This document shows positions 52,411-60,205 of a DNA stretch of 64,000 nt, in pieces. Made by a program: the position numbers and the translations under genes. The first letter of the stretch is position 1; each line of letters starts with the position of its first letter. The DNA lies in contig CAWBJO010000008.1 in the NCBI GenBank assembly GCA_963789175.1, positions 145,150-209,149 on the forward strand. The letters are read 5' to 3'. The notes under the pieces are model-generated. The model saw only the letters and a list, made by a program, of their open reading frames with translations, was not told the DNA's origin and ran no database searches. Source of the DNA: CAWBJO01 sp963789175 (lineage in GTDB: Bacteria; Pseudomonadota; Alphaproteobacteria; Rhizobiales; Aestuariivirgaceae).

Positions 52411-52580
52411 CCAGAGTAAATTTCCAGCAATCCGAGAATTGATTTTCCTTAGTTGTTTTTCAAACCACAGCAACCGCTAGGATGGAGCCCGTTTCCTCTG
52501 GTTGGGGCAACTCTGTGGCCCCAGGAACGTTGCTTTCCTGAGCAGGCGTTCCGTCTGCTTATCCCTTGAAAGGAATTCCC

Positions 52581-52820
52581 ATGAAAGCCCTATTCGCGTC
52601 TGCTTTGGTACTAGCAGTGTTTGCCGTTTCCCCAGCCTCTGCACTCACCGAGTCAACCTGTGCGGATATGTGGGGGAAGGCTGATGAGAACAAGGACGGC
52701 AACATCGACGCCACGGAAGCTGAGAAATACAAAGATGACCTTGGTAAAATGGGATGGGACAAGATGGGCCAAGTCCCCGTCACCCAAGCCAACTATATGA
52801 CGGGCTGCAAGGCTACGTAG
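52581..52820 (+). CDS. Small exported EF-hand-like protein
   Basis: A 79-residue protein. ATG 52581 with AAAGGAATTCCC before it opens a signal peptide (MKALFASALVLAVFAVSPAS, cleaved after ASA). The mature part contains an EF-hand-type calcium loop, D-E-N-K-D-G-N-I-D-A-T-E, and two cysteines (C in STCADMW and GCKAT) that may form a disulfide. It is the first gene inside the accessory region. A strong terminator follows. No specific family known to me. Confidence 0.65.
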   Translation: MKALFASALVLAVFAVSPASALTESTCADMWGKADENKDGNIDATEAEKYKDDLGKMGWDKMGQVPVTQANYMTGCKAT

Positions 52821-52843
52821 CAACAACTTCCAACTTCACTGCA

Positions 52844-52876
52844 AAGGGCAATCGGTAGTCAGGTTGCCCTTTTTTC
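52844..52876 (+). terminator. Rho-independent terminator after EF-hand gene
   Basis: Stem AAGGGCAA (52844-52851) and TTGCCCTT (52864-52871) with a 12-base loop, continued by TTTTC. It ends the EF-hand gene transcript. Confidence 0.8.
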
Positions 52877-52962
52877 TTTCATGCCTTTTGGCGTCGTATT
52901 GGTGGTTTGCGCCCTGCGCGACCCCCAATGGCGAACGAATAGCGACCCCCTCTCCTGCTTCC

Positions 52963-53175
52963 ATGACACGCGACCCCCTCCCCAATTTCCCGCGTCCCTG
53001 GCGCATCCGGAAGTCCGGCATTCACTACCGGATCGAGGATGGAGCGGGTCGCCTTTTGGCTTTCGTCTACTCGAATGGCAACCGACCCGGCACCGAATAC
53101 CTTTCACCTGAGGAAGCACTAGAGATGGCGATGGCTATTGCGCGGATGTCTAAGGAGGAGGCAGCAACTAAATGA
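52963..53175 (+). CDS. Small hypothetical protein with FPRPWRIRKSGIHYRIED motif
   Basis: A 70-residue protein (MTRDPLPNFPRPWRIRKSG...). A PRPW-x-[IV] start, an I-x-D-x-x-G-R-L-L-A-[FV]-V-Y strand and a C-terminal helix EEALEMAMAIARM recall a short hypothetical family that is abundant in Bradyrhizobium and related genomes. ATG 52963 lacks a good ribosome binding site. The ATG at 52864 adds a hydrophobic stretch from the terminator zone and is less likely. Not linked to a function. Confidence 0.55.
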   Translation: MTRDPLPNFPRPWRIRKSGIHYRIEDGAGRLLAFVYSNGNRPGTEYLSPEEALEMAMAIARMSKEEAATK

Positions 53176-53399
53176 TTGATGGTATATTGAGATTTCACTC
53201 CCTATCATGAGCCCTTGATCGAACATGGGGTGCCAAGTCCTCAATTGTTCGAAAGAGCACCAAAGCTATTCAAGCTGCGAGTGCCAGTCTAAGTCGGATT
53301 GCTGCACCTCGCCTCCGCGAGCTGTATGTCAGCGCCGCTATCCACATAAGTGATGGCTGAGGGCCTTTGCGCTCGCTCTTGCCCATGCAGGGCAGAGCT
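53176..53399. other. Intergenic, lower-GC
   Basis: About 220 bases of AT-richer sequence in front of the Crp/Fnr gene. It may hold its promoter. I see no repeat or RNA structure in it. Confidence 0.3.
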
Positions 53400-54116
53400 A
53401 TGGACAAGCTTACCTCGAAGCTTACGACGTCCAATCGCATGCTGGCGTTTCTGTCGTCGAAGGATGCCGGCATCCTTGCTCCCATGCTGGAGCGCGTGCC
53501 GCTGGCCGTAAGAATGACCTTGGAGGAGCCCGATCAACCCATTGGCCATGTGTACTTCCCCGAGGATGGCATTGTCTCGGTCGTTGGTCATTCCGAGGAA
53601 CGGGTCGAGGTTGGGATCATCGGTAAGGAGGGCATGACTGGATTGATGGTGGTTCTCGGAAATGACCACTCGCCGTTCACAACATTCGTACAAGTGGAAG
53701 GCACCGCCCAGCGGATCAAGAGACCCGATCTCCAAAAGGCGATGGACAGCAATCCCAGCATCCGGATGGTGTTCCTTCGTTTCGTGCAAGTGTTCTTGAT
53801 CCAGGCATCCCTGACGGCGGTGGTCAACGCAGCCGGCTATCTGCAACATCGCATGGCCCGCTGGCTGCTCATGTGCGAGGATCGCTTGGCCACAAAACAG
53901 ATCCCGATCACGCATGAGTTCTTTGCCATCATGCTCGGCGTGCCGCGTCCCGGCGTGACCCTCGCAATCAATGAGCTTGAAAGCCAGGGACTGATCAAGG
54001 CCAGCCGCGGGTTGATTAAGATCATCGATCGTCCGGCCTTGGTGGAACTTGCCGGAGAGTTCTACGGGATCGCCGAGCGGGAATACCGACGGCGCCTCGG
54101 CCCCAAGGCGAAGTGA
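53400..54116 (+). CDS. Crp/Fnr family transcriptional regulator
   Basis: A 238-residue CRP-like protein. The cyclic-nucleotide-type sensor fold covers about residues 10-130 (IGHVYFPEDGIVSVVGHSEERVEVGIIGKEGMTG) and a winged helix-turn-helix follows (about 160-225: ITHEFFAIMLGVPRPGVTLAINELESQGLIKASRGLIKIID). The lack of the cysteines needed for an iron-sulfur cluster argues against an FNR sensor. ATG 53400 (MDKLTSK) is chosen over 53367. Many rhizobia carry such orphan regulators. Its targets are unknown. Confidence 0.85.
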   Translation: MDKLTSKLTTSNRMLAFLSSKDAGILAPMLERVPLAVRMTLEEPDQPIGHVYFPEDGIVSVVGHSEERVEVGIIGKEGMTGLMVVLGNDHSPFTTFVQVEGTAQRIKRPDLQKAMDSNPSIRMVFLRFVQVFLIQASLTAVVNAAGYLQHRMARWLLMCEDRLATKQIPITHEFFAIMLGVPRPGVTLAINELESQGLIKASRGLIKIIDRPALVELAGEFYGIAEREYRRRLGPKAK

Positions 54117-54167
54117 TATTACTCGGATCGAGCTACGCGCCGCTGCCGCCAAGCCGCCGCAACTTCA

Positions 54168-54572
54168 ATGTCCGGGCCTTATGCAGGCATCGGCAGTACC
54201 ACCGGTAAGCGGTTGGTCACTATACAATCGACTTTTTTCAACTACCGCAGTATTGTACGGAACCGTACAGTTCTGCTGAGCATTGCTGTTGGTCAATACC
54301 TTCAGGCGGCACAGATCCCCGTTGGGCAGTCCGCCAACAGAAAGTGCATTCCATTGTCCTCAGACCTGCCGATGGTTGGCAAGGTCGGCATCTCTCTAAA
54401 GATTGCTGGCTGGCGAAATCGCGCCCGGCAATTGCGAGTTACCGCGCACACTCAGCCGGCGGGAAATACCCGCAGCATCCTGGAAAAGATGGCCGATGAG
54501 TTCGACAACATGGCTGAACGCGCGGAGGCAGCACAGAACGGCTCCCAAAAATCCGGCCGGCAGCAATCCTAG
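54168..54572 (+). CDS. Hypothetical protein with helical C-terminus
   Basis: A 134-residue frame whose last 60 residues (WRNRARQLRVTAHTQPAGNTRSILEKMADEFDNMAERAE) look like the short rhizobial helical proteins of the pattern W-R-x-R-A-x-x-L-R-A..-M-L-x-I-A-D-x-Y-x-x-L-A-x-R-A. The first half is unlike anything known and may be non-coding, so the true start could be the ATG at 54372 (MVGKVGISLKIAG). Either a short real gene or a remnant. Confidence 0.4.
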   Translation: MSGPYAGIGSTTGKRLVTIQSTFFNYRSIVRNRTVLLSIAVGQYLQAAQIPVGQSANRKCIPLSSDLPMVGKVGISLKIAGWRNRARQLRVTAHTQPAGNTRSILEKMADEFDNMAERAEAAQNGSQKSGRQQS

Positions 54573-54835
54573 GAGGGATTTGCGCTCAGATTGTCGCAGG
54601 AGGAGCTTGGTTGAGTGCGAGCTGCTGCGGTTCGGAGAAGCTCCCTCACTGCATGGTCTACGGTGTCTGGAATTGATAGACCACGCGCGATGCAATCTCT
54701 GATCATGGCACCGAGATGACGGAATGAATAATCCTGGCGCAAGGACGCCAGGAGCATGGGGTTTCTCTGCACCGCAGTGGCCCACACCGTATCGAGAATT
54801 TCCTCAATGCTGATTTCACGGCCTTTCGGTGTCAT
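54569..54835 (-). CDS. Small hypothetical helical protein
   Basis: An 88-residue protein starting ATG 54833-54835 (MTPKGREISIEEILDTVWATAVQRN), with GGGAGG 8 bases upstream on the minus strand. The pattern is helical (RDYSFRHLGAMIRDCIARGLSIPDTVDHAVRELLR). The rest of the open frame to 54994 is not needed. No family recognised. It overlaps the 3' end of the convergent gene by 4 bases. Confidence 0.55.
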   Translation of the reverse strand: MTPKGREISIEEILDTVWATAVQRNPMLLASLRQDYSFRHLGAMIRDCIARGLSIPDTVDHAVRELLRTAAARTQPSSSCDNLSANPS

Positions 54836-54997
54836 TTCAAATTCCTCCCTCGCAACGACGCCTTCTAGGCGCCTCGGCACCAACGCAGGTCTCAAGCGGT
54901 CGTGGTGAAAGAGGGCCCGATCAGAACTGGTTGGGGAGTTGGCCCCGACCGGGCCCATGTTTGCTCTCGGACCTGAGAGCGGAAAGCCAGACAAGGA

Positions 54998-55198
54998 CTA
55001 GGATGCCTTGCGGTAGGTCAAATCCTGCCCTGCCAGGATCCGGGGTTTCAGTGTATCAGCAGGTTGAATTTCGCAGTCCGTGATCGGATCGTAGACCGTG
55101 CCGCAATGTTGGCACGTGCAGTTCGCTCCAGAAGCAGCAGCGTAGACTCCGATCGGGTTCGCTGACTGGCAACGTGGACATTTGGTTGGCATATACAT
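54998..55198 (-). CDS. Small zinc-ribbon protein A
   Basis: A 66-residue protein with two cysteine pairs: C-P-R-C near residue 8 and C-Q-H-C near residue 29, i.e. a treble-clef-like or rubredoxin-type zinc ribbon, followed by GTVYDPITD. It is related to the protein at 55851-56138 (CP.C, CxxCGxxYDxIT). ATG 55196-55198 (MYMPTKCPRC). Function unknown, possibly nucleic-acid binding. Confidence 0.55.
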   Translation of the reverse strand: MYMPTKCPRCQSANPIGVYAAASGANCTCQHCGTVYDPITDCEIQPADTLKPRILAGQDLTYRKAS

Positions 55199-55371
55199 CG
55201 AACGCCTCCGCCAGCCCGGTTCGATACATACTGGTTCACGGAAATATTTTTTTCTCTCGGTTCAGCCGTCGTCAAGATTTTGTTTGGAAGCGAACATTGT
55301 GGCCCCGCTCTTGTACGGATTCATACCAATTCTTTTCCCGTTGTGCGTCGGGTTCTAAGACTTCGTATCGG

Positions 55372-55680
55372 ATGGCGGTTGCTAGATTTTTGGGCGGAAG
55401 GATGGGTACACAAGCTCAGCCAAAACCTGTAGTCGTCAAATGGAATGCCGTTACACCTGACCCGCGAGCAGATCTGGCGCGGAGATTCATTACCGAAGCA
55501 GAACTGGATGTGATACGCGACCAGACCCGGCTACGGAACCTCAAGAGCATAGGGCTGAATACCGCAGACGCAGAGAGTGCCCTCTCTCGAAGCAGTATGA
55601 AGCTCCTCCAAATGCGCAATCACTATGAGATCGTGGCCAATCTGCTATCGCCATCTCCACTCAATAGGGCGCACAAGTAG
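55372..55680 (+). CDS. Small hypothetical protein
   Basis: A protein of about 102 residues, MAVARFLGGRMGTQAQPKPVVVKWNAV, with a helical C-terminus (LRNLKSIGLNTADAESALSRSSMKLLQMRNHYEIV). ATG 55372 or ATG 55402 (with GGCGGAAGG directly before it) could start it. The longer frame from 55174 would include the divergent zinc-ribbon promoter and is unlikely. Not assigned to a family. Confidence 0.4.
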   Translation: MAVARFLGGRMGTQAQPKPVVVKWNAVTPDPRADLARRFITEAELDVIRDQTRLRNLKSIGLNTADAESALSRSSMKLLQMRNHYEIVANLLSPSPLNRAHK

Positions 55681-55850
55681 GACGCGACTAGAAATCAGAG
55701 CGGGGGCCCCTGCCTTGATCCCTAAGCGCTCTTTGCCCGTGCCGTAGGCCGAATAAATCTGCGATCGCTGTATTCGCTTAGGAACCCCGAATGCCGAGGC
55801 TCGGCAAGCGTGGGCGTTTTGAAATACACACCGACGGTCTGCGAAGGCAG

Positions 55851-56138
55851 CTATTCAAGATAAGTCTTATGCGATGGGAGCGGTACCGCCAATTTATTCC
55901 GTACATCGGAAGGACTTGTCTCCTTCAAAGAGAGGGGGTCGGAGTGATCACTCTGGCGGAGATCTGAATGAGATTCGAGTTTCGTGGTTGTCGCGGTCGT
56001 GAAAACAACTTGCGTTTGCGTGATGAAATCATAGGTCATTCCGCATTTCTCGCACGTAACGACGTTATGGTTCAGGACGCCCATCAGCGCGACTTCGCCT
56101 GCGTGGCCACACGCCGGGCATTTTACCGGGGCTTTCAT
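55851..56138 (-). CDS. Small zinc-ribbon protein B
   Basis: A 95-residue protein starting MKAPVKCPACGHAGEVALMG, with a second pair C-E-K-C-G-M-T-Y-D-F-I-T, so the same CP-x-C...CxxCGxxYD-x-IT layout as the protein at 54998-55198. The last 50 residues are polar and unstructured. ATG 56136-56138. Two such paralogs lie 650 bases apart on the same strand. Confidence 0.55.
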   Translation of the reverse strand: MKAPVKCPACGHAGEVALMGVLNHNVVTCEKCGMTYDFITQTQVVFTTATTTKLESHSDLRQSDHSDPLSLKETSPSDVRNKLAVPLPSHKTYLE

Positions 56139-56339
56139 ATGAACTTTCGGCGCGCGCCATGATCATTGGCGCTGCGATAAACATCTGTTTGAGGCTATGA
56201 CACGCCCGGTGGTTTCGGCTAAAGCACGAACCAACCAGGAGCCGGGAAGTATATGTCCCCGAGCGGTGGGTGGGTAGACCCTTCAGTCTTTAACCTTGCG
56301 CCCCTACTATGACGAAGTAAAGGCGTAAAAGCGGAACTA

Positions 56340-56570
56340 ATGTCTGTAGCGGAACCTTCCTCTCGGATGCAAAGCTACCATGTCAGGTTTCGAGGCGAGC
56401 GATGGTGGATTGCTCATTTGGGCAATTGGTACGGACCGTACAGCGAGTCCGACATCGCCCAGAACTCGGCCGTAGCGATCGCTCGCCGAGCCGTAGAGCT
56501 TGGCGCTCCGACCTCGGTCGTTGTTCATCACAAAGACACCAGCGTGGAAACTGTTTGGGCTGGGGGGTAA
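56340..56570 (+). CDS. GPY-motif small protein, paralog of 1085-1294
   Basis: A 76-residue (or 67-residue from ATG 56367) protein with MQSYHVRFRGERWWIAHLGN, GPYSES, an A-I-A-R-R-A-V-E-L helix, SVVVHHKD and ETVW. It aligns throughout with the core-genome protein at 1085-1294. The internal Met at 56367 lines up with that protein's start, so 56367 may be the true start. No function is known. Confidence 0.6.
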   Translation: MSVAEPSSRMQSYHVRFRGERWWIAHLGNWYGPYSESDIAQNSAVAIARRAVELGAPTSVVVHHKDTSVETVWAGG

Positions 56571-56785
56571 TGCCAAGCCCTTAGAACAGCGCCCAAACGA
56601 ACGCCGCGACCATGCCGAGCGTAGTGGAATCTCTCGTCCAGGCTTGAGAACCAGCCGGCCGCATAGGCTTCCGTGATGGAGCGGACGAACTCCTGGCCGA
56701 AGCTGGCAAGCAGGGCCAGGAACGCGAGTGCCTTGCTCTGCAGGTATATCCAGCGGCCGAAACTGACTTGCATCTGACAGTGCGA

Positions 56786-56983
56786 CTAGCGCCTCCAATT
56801 TTTGAGGCCAATCTCCAGAAGCTCCCGCATCGCTTCGGATCGGCTCTGTTCGCTTCGCTCTGCGTAGGCTGCAATACGCTTTACTAGGTCATCCGGGAGC
56901 CGCACGGTCGTTACCGGATCCCTGCCTGTAGCCGGCCTGCCTCGACCGCGTTTTTTCGGTGTTACCGGTATTGACTTCGCCAT
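56786..56983 (-). CDS. Ribbon-helix-helix DNA-binding protein
   Basis: A 65-residue protein: an N-terminal basic stretch (MAKSIPVTPKKRGRGRPATG) then the RHH pattern TTVRLPDDLVKRIAAYAERSEQSRSEAMRELLEIGLKNW, as in CopG/MetJ-type regulators and antitoxins. No partner toxin is visible next to it. A GRP-GR AT-hook-like RGRGRPAT segment is present. ATG 56981-56983. It may autoregulate. Confidence 0.7.
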   Translation of the reverse strand: MAKSIPVTPKKRGRGRPATGRDPVTTVRLPDDLVKRIAAYAERSEQSRSEAMRELLEIGLKNWRR

Positions 56984-57071
56984 ATTAAGGTGATACCAGA
57001 ATAAGGCGAGCCAAGCAAGTGCTGTAACACCTGCCCGGCTCTAACCACAGCAAACCCACCGGAGGTTCACT

Positions 57072-57362
57072 ATGGCTGAGACGACAGTAGAGATCGATGA
57101 GGAAACCAACAAGCTAACGAAGCGAAATTCCAAGGCCTATCTCGACATGGAGGTGAAGGTTCGTAACCTTCACCATTTGAGCGGGATCGCCGATCGCTAT
57201 GTCTTTGACCTGCTCGAAGGTGCTGCCACCACAGCCAACTTCGACCCGGAAGTCCCCATGGAAAGTCGAGATCAGGTTTTCTACCTCCTCCAGGCAATTT
57301 CCGATGCGGCAGAGGACCTGCACCGGTTCTATCGATCGGACATGGAGAAGCACGATGAGTAG
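57072..57362 (+). CDS. Cassette small protein 1
   Basis: A 96-residue acidic, helical protein (MAETTVEIDEETNKLTKRNSK...). CCGGAGGTTCACT is an ideal ribosome binding site before ATG 57072. First of a tight four-gene run (57072-58353). C-terminal stretch YLLQAISDAAEDLHRFYR may form a helix pair. No family recognised. Small-protein density and tight coupling hint at a mobile cassette. Confidence 0.6.
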   Translation: MAETTVEIDEETNKLTKRNSKAYLDMEVKVRNLHHLSGIADRYVFDLLEGAATTANFDPEVPMESRDQVFYLLQAISDAAEDLHRFYRSDMEKHDE

Positions 57363-57642
57363 TGAGATCCCTGAACATTCTGAGGCCTTCGCCGCCGTCT
57401 GCGAAATGGAGGACCTTGTCCAGTCTATACGGGACTACGCTGAGCTAACCCACGCTGTCTCCGTCGACCTGAGCAGTGAAGGGGATGACCGTATTGCTCC
57501 CGCCGTCTATCGACTGTCTGTCCTCACGAGAGAGGCGGCTGACGAAATTGAAGCAAAACGGTGCATTCTCTGGCGAGAAGTGCATCCTCGTAAGGATAGC
57601 CTGGACAGTGAGAATGCAGTTGGGTCGGAGGATGACAACTAA
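57355..57642 (+). CDS. Cassette small protein 2
   Basis: A 95-residue helical, acidic protein (MSSEIPEHSEAFAAVCEMED...). ATG 57355 overlaps the stop of gene 1 by 8 bases. The segment LTREAADEIEAKRCILWREVHP recalls the C-terminal helix of gene 1 in pattern, so the two may be divergent relatives, but I would not insist on it. No known function. Confidence 0.55.
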   Translation: MSSEIPEHSEAFAAVCEMEDLVQSIRDYAELTHAVSVDLSSEGDDRIAPAVYRLSVLTREAADEIEAKRCILWREVHPRKDSLDSENAVGSEDDN

Positions 57643-57847
57643 GTATGCCAAGGGCGGCTCCAATAGGGCCGCCCGCCTGGAGAGATTTTAAATGAGCACG
57701 AATGAGGCTGGCGATCGCCGCGAGCATCGTCCTTCCTAGCGGGGCTTCGGCAGCCTGCGACGCGGGCGAAAATGTAGCCATTCACAAAGCGCGAACGGGG
57801 CCGTAACACAGATCACGCCGGTGTCACGCTTACAAGGGAGAAGGCCA

Positions 57848-58066
57848 ATGACACCCGACGAGACCGTGATGGTCGATGAGGTAACTGCCAAGATCCTTCG
57901 CAAGCTCACCGACCTCCGCACCCACTTTGCTGAGGCGACAGGGAAGCCCGAACCGAAAGAGTTCGAGGAGGTCGCCGACTACATTCGGTCCATCTCCAGG
58001 GCCTTGCTGATCGCCACCAACGATGCGGCCCGTTTTGCCGCCGAAGCCAAGGGAGACAGGCGATGA
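57848..58066 (+). CDS. Cassette small protein 3
   Basis: A 72-residue protein: MTPDETVMVDEVTAKILRKL..., helical, with a GGGAGAAGG ribosome binding site before ATG 57848. The frame extending upstream to 57821 is not needed. The stop overlaps the next start (ATGA, 58063). It has no recognisable domain. Confidence 0.6.
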   Translation: MTPDETVMVDEVTAKILRKLTDLRTHFAEATGKPEPKEFEEVADYIRSISRALLIATNDAARFAAEAKGDRR

Positions 58067-58353
58067 GGAAGGATGCCGTTGCCCTGGCCGTCGTGGCCTT
58101 CGTCGCGATTGCCTGTGCGCCGTCAGAGCCCCAGGCTGGCCCGAAGCAGTGCTCGTGGTATCCGGGGACATGCAAAGACGGAGCGATCATCGCGCCTGTC
58201 GATCCAACATGCCTGGACGAGGCCATATGTGACGACCTCGGCCGAAAATACACCGAGGCGACGTGGCCAAAGACGGCGGAGGAATATGCCCTCGCCTGCG
58301 AACGGTATATGCGACAGCACGGCGTCCGCACCGACGAACTGTGTACCGAATAA
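58063..58353 (+). CDS. Cassette small lipoprotein-like protein 4
   Basis: A 96-residue protein with a signal sequence ending in a lipobox-like V-A-I-A-C (ALAVVAFVAIAC), then a Cys-rich domain with C-S-W-Y-P-G-T-C, C-L-D-E-A-I-C and C-E-R-Y (at least six cysteines including the lipid-modified one). Probably exported to the envelope and disulfide-bonded. Coupled to gene 3 by ATGA overlap. Function unknown. Confidence 0.6.
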   Translation: MRKDAVALAVVAFVAIACAPSEPQAGPKQCSWYPGTCKDGAIIAPVDPTCLDEAICDDLGRKYTEATWPKTAEEYALACERYMRQHGVRTDELCTE

Positions 58354-58385
58354 AAAGCCCGACCACCTGGTGAGGGCGATCGGGC
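58352..58385 (-). terminator. Minus-strand rho-independent terminator
   Basis: Stem GCCCGA (58380-58385 on the minus strand) and TCGGGC (58357-58362), with a structured 17-base loop, then TTTTTA. It works only on the minus strand, where a transcript must come from the right. It lies within a few bases of the stop codon of the cassette lipoprotein gene on the plus strand. Confidence 0.65.
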
Positions 58386-58551
58386 AAGCTGGGAGCGCCG
58401 TGACTTGCCTCTGGGCGCTTCTGTAGTCTGCCTCATTGGTGCCCTCGTTTCTAGGCCTGTCGTAGGCATTGGGATCAGCCCAGGGATCCCGCCCCTTCTC
58501 ATCATCGTGGGCGCCCCAGAACTTCAGGAGCGATACAAGCCCCGCCCACAA
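58370..58551 (-). CDS. Possible minus-strand small protein ending at the terminator
   Basis: An open frame from TTG 58549-58551 starting MWAGLVSLLKFWGAHDDEKG, with plausible codon usage, runs into the terminator stem. The frame continues past the terminator to 58123 antisense to the lipoprotein gene. Either a small gene with its stop lost by an indel, or a non-coding transcript. It is the only candidate user of the terminator. Confidence 0.25.
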
Positions 58552-58595
58552 AGCAGTGAGTGAGCCTCAGTTTTGCCGCTTCGCCTTACTCCACT

Positions 58596-58892
58596 ATGCC
58601 TCTCATGACGCGCGAAGCGGACCGAGAACAGGTTGCCAAGGCGCTCCTTGCTGGCCTCGGCTTCGAACTTGGCCGCGAGGGCACGCGGTATGTGGCCCGC
58701 GATCGAAGGGAGCAGCTCGGTTTGCCTGGCGCTCTCCAGCCAGTTGTGAGCGGGTCGCTGGGTTCGCTGCTGGCGCTGTTCGAGATCGATGTCCGTCCGG
58801 CGCCACGTTCACCCGGTGGAGATGAGCCCGAGGATCTGACGCCATTGCCGCCGGCGCTAAATTGGACCGACCGCAACAAAACCAAGGACTGA
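58596..58892 (+). CDS. Small hypothetical protein
   Basis: A protein of about 98 residues (MPLMTREADREQVAKALLAGLGFELGREG...). It has an Arg/Glu-rich helix, then PVVSGSLGSLLALFEID and a Pro-rich tail. The frame opens at GTG 58560 but ATG 58596 or 58605 is the likely start. No family recognised. Confidence 0.4.
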   Translation: MPLMTREADREQVAKALLAGLGFELGREGTRYVARDRREQLGLPGALQPVVSGSLGSLLALFEIDVRPAPRSPGGDEPEDLTPLPPALNWTDRNKTKD

Positions 58893-59030
58893 ACATCCTT
58901 CCTCTATCTGAAACGGGCATGGGATCAACGAGTTGAACACCGGTCGAATTGAGCGTGAGCGAGCGCAATTGACTCGGCTACACCTGATGCCCACCATTGG
59001 GTTTGACCAAGCCCAAATGGAGACGGCCAG

Positions 59031-59628
59031 TTGGCTCGAACCTCGCAACTGATTGCGTTCTGCATTGGAGCAGCTCTGAGTTTAGGGCCTGCGAGTGCGC
59101 AGGAGAAACGATGCGAATGCACATTTCGAGACAACACATTCGAAGCCTTCGGCACTAACGCCGCCTGTTCGACATATTCAAAGAAAGACAATACTTCGTG
59201 CGAGGTTTCCTTTGGCGGGATTGGAGTAAATAGGGAGATGCTGGTCAGTGTTCTCGGACTGCAGGGAGAAGAGCGAACCGCCTACATTCTCGTTCAGTTG
59301 ACACGATAAGCACGTATCTCAGCGCCATCCAAAAAGGCGACCTCGCAACGCTGTTTGCCCCTGAGTATTTGAGAGAGGCATTTGTAACTTTCATGAGAGG
59401 AGCATACCTGAGGGCTGGTGTTGATGTAAAAACCGCGCAAAGACTGGAGCAAGATGTTTCCGAAGCGGCCGACAAGCACTTGCCTGCCACGGACGCGACG
59501 ATGGCGACCCTTCCGGTAGAAGGATCGTATTGTTGTCCAGCGGAGCCAAGTTTTCCGTACTGGAGTGGGGCTTCATAATTGAAAACGAAACCGGCAGGCT
59601 ACTCTTGGTATACGTGCCTGAACTATGA
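59031..59628 (+). pseudogene. Exported small protein, split by two frameshifts
   Basis: A signal peptide (MARTSQLIAFCIGAALSLGP, TTG 59031) begins a frame that stops at 59309. The next 230 bases continue in another frame (ISTYLSAIQKGDLATLFAPEY...REAFVTFMRGAYLRAGVDVK) and the end lies in the third frame (RIVLLSSGAKFSVLEWGFI...VYVPEL), stopping at 59626-59628 in ATGA overlap with the next gene. The overlap of that stop with the next ATG is what would be expected of one intact gene of about 198 codons. So two one-base indels, near 59290-59310 and 59510-59520, are likely sequence errors or decay. Confidence 0.6.
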
Positions 59629-60205
59629 CCCCCGTATCAACTTGGTTTCAATGCTTGGTTCTGGAGGAAGGAATACGCTTCACCGCAATTAGCCTATCCG
59701 CCATGTTCATCGCTCTCGTGTTGATCATTTTCCTCGCAGCATACTTTCTAAATTTCCCGGCGTTCACAGCATAGATATCGCTGGGTTCGGCAAAGCTACG
59801 GGCGGAGCAGTAGCGCTTGTGGGCATTGTCTATCTGCTTTGGCATTTCGGCTTTGCTTTCCCGGCATCAATTTTCGACAAACATCCAGCCTCACGAGTCG
59901 CGGGTCAGTTCTCTGCTGAACCACTTGAGGTGATAAGGCAGCGATACCAAGGCGAAACCTCGGCTGAGATCTCTGTTGCTCCAGAGGCTTCCAAGTTTGC
60001 AGTAACGGGAAGTTATGAGGGTAGGTGTGTTGCAGATATGATCGGGAAAATCTGCCGGCAGTACGCGCAGGAACTTGTCTGCGAGACTAACGAGTGGAGG
60101 GGCCAAGATTCTCCTGTCGTTGAAGTCGACGCCCCCGTAAAAAGCCTACCCGCATCAATACCTAGAAGTACGGCCAAAACGGCCCAACTGGCGGCAAAAC
60201 CATAG
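59625..60205 (+). pseudogene. Small two-helix membrane protein, one frameshift
   Basis: Begins ATG 59625 (MTPVSTWFQCLVLEEGIRFT) overlapping the previous stop. It has a membrane helix MFIALVLIIFLAAYF, then the frame closes at 59769, while the frame shifted by one continues as SKFPGVHSIDIAGFGKATGG and a second helix AVALVGIVYLLWHFGFAF, ending at 60205 after a soluble tail. One indel near 59745-59755 rejoins them. Not a known family. Confidence 0.5.

Noticed and set aside
51312..52430. 372-residue minus-strand frame including GDPDRIRTCDPQFRKL
   Set aside because: Part of it is the translated antisense of tRNA-Arg and the rest lies opposite carD. This motif is a well-known false protein.
52400..52570. 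Integrase gene next to tRNA-Arg
   Set aside because: No frame with the tyrosine recombinase R..HxxR..Y motifs is present. XerD at 36.5-37.5 kb is the housekeeping enzyme and is too far away.
56528..56785. Possible membrane ORF between the GPY paralog and the RHH gene
   Set aside because: The frame is ambiguous: the membrane-like end TTLGMVAAFVWALF is in another frame from the start at 56773. I would not call it without conservation evidence.
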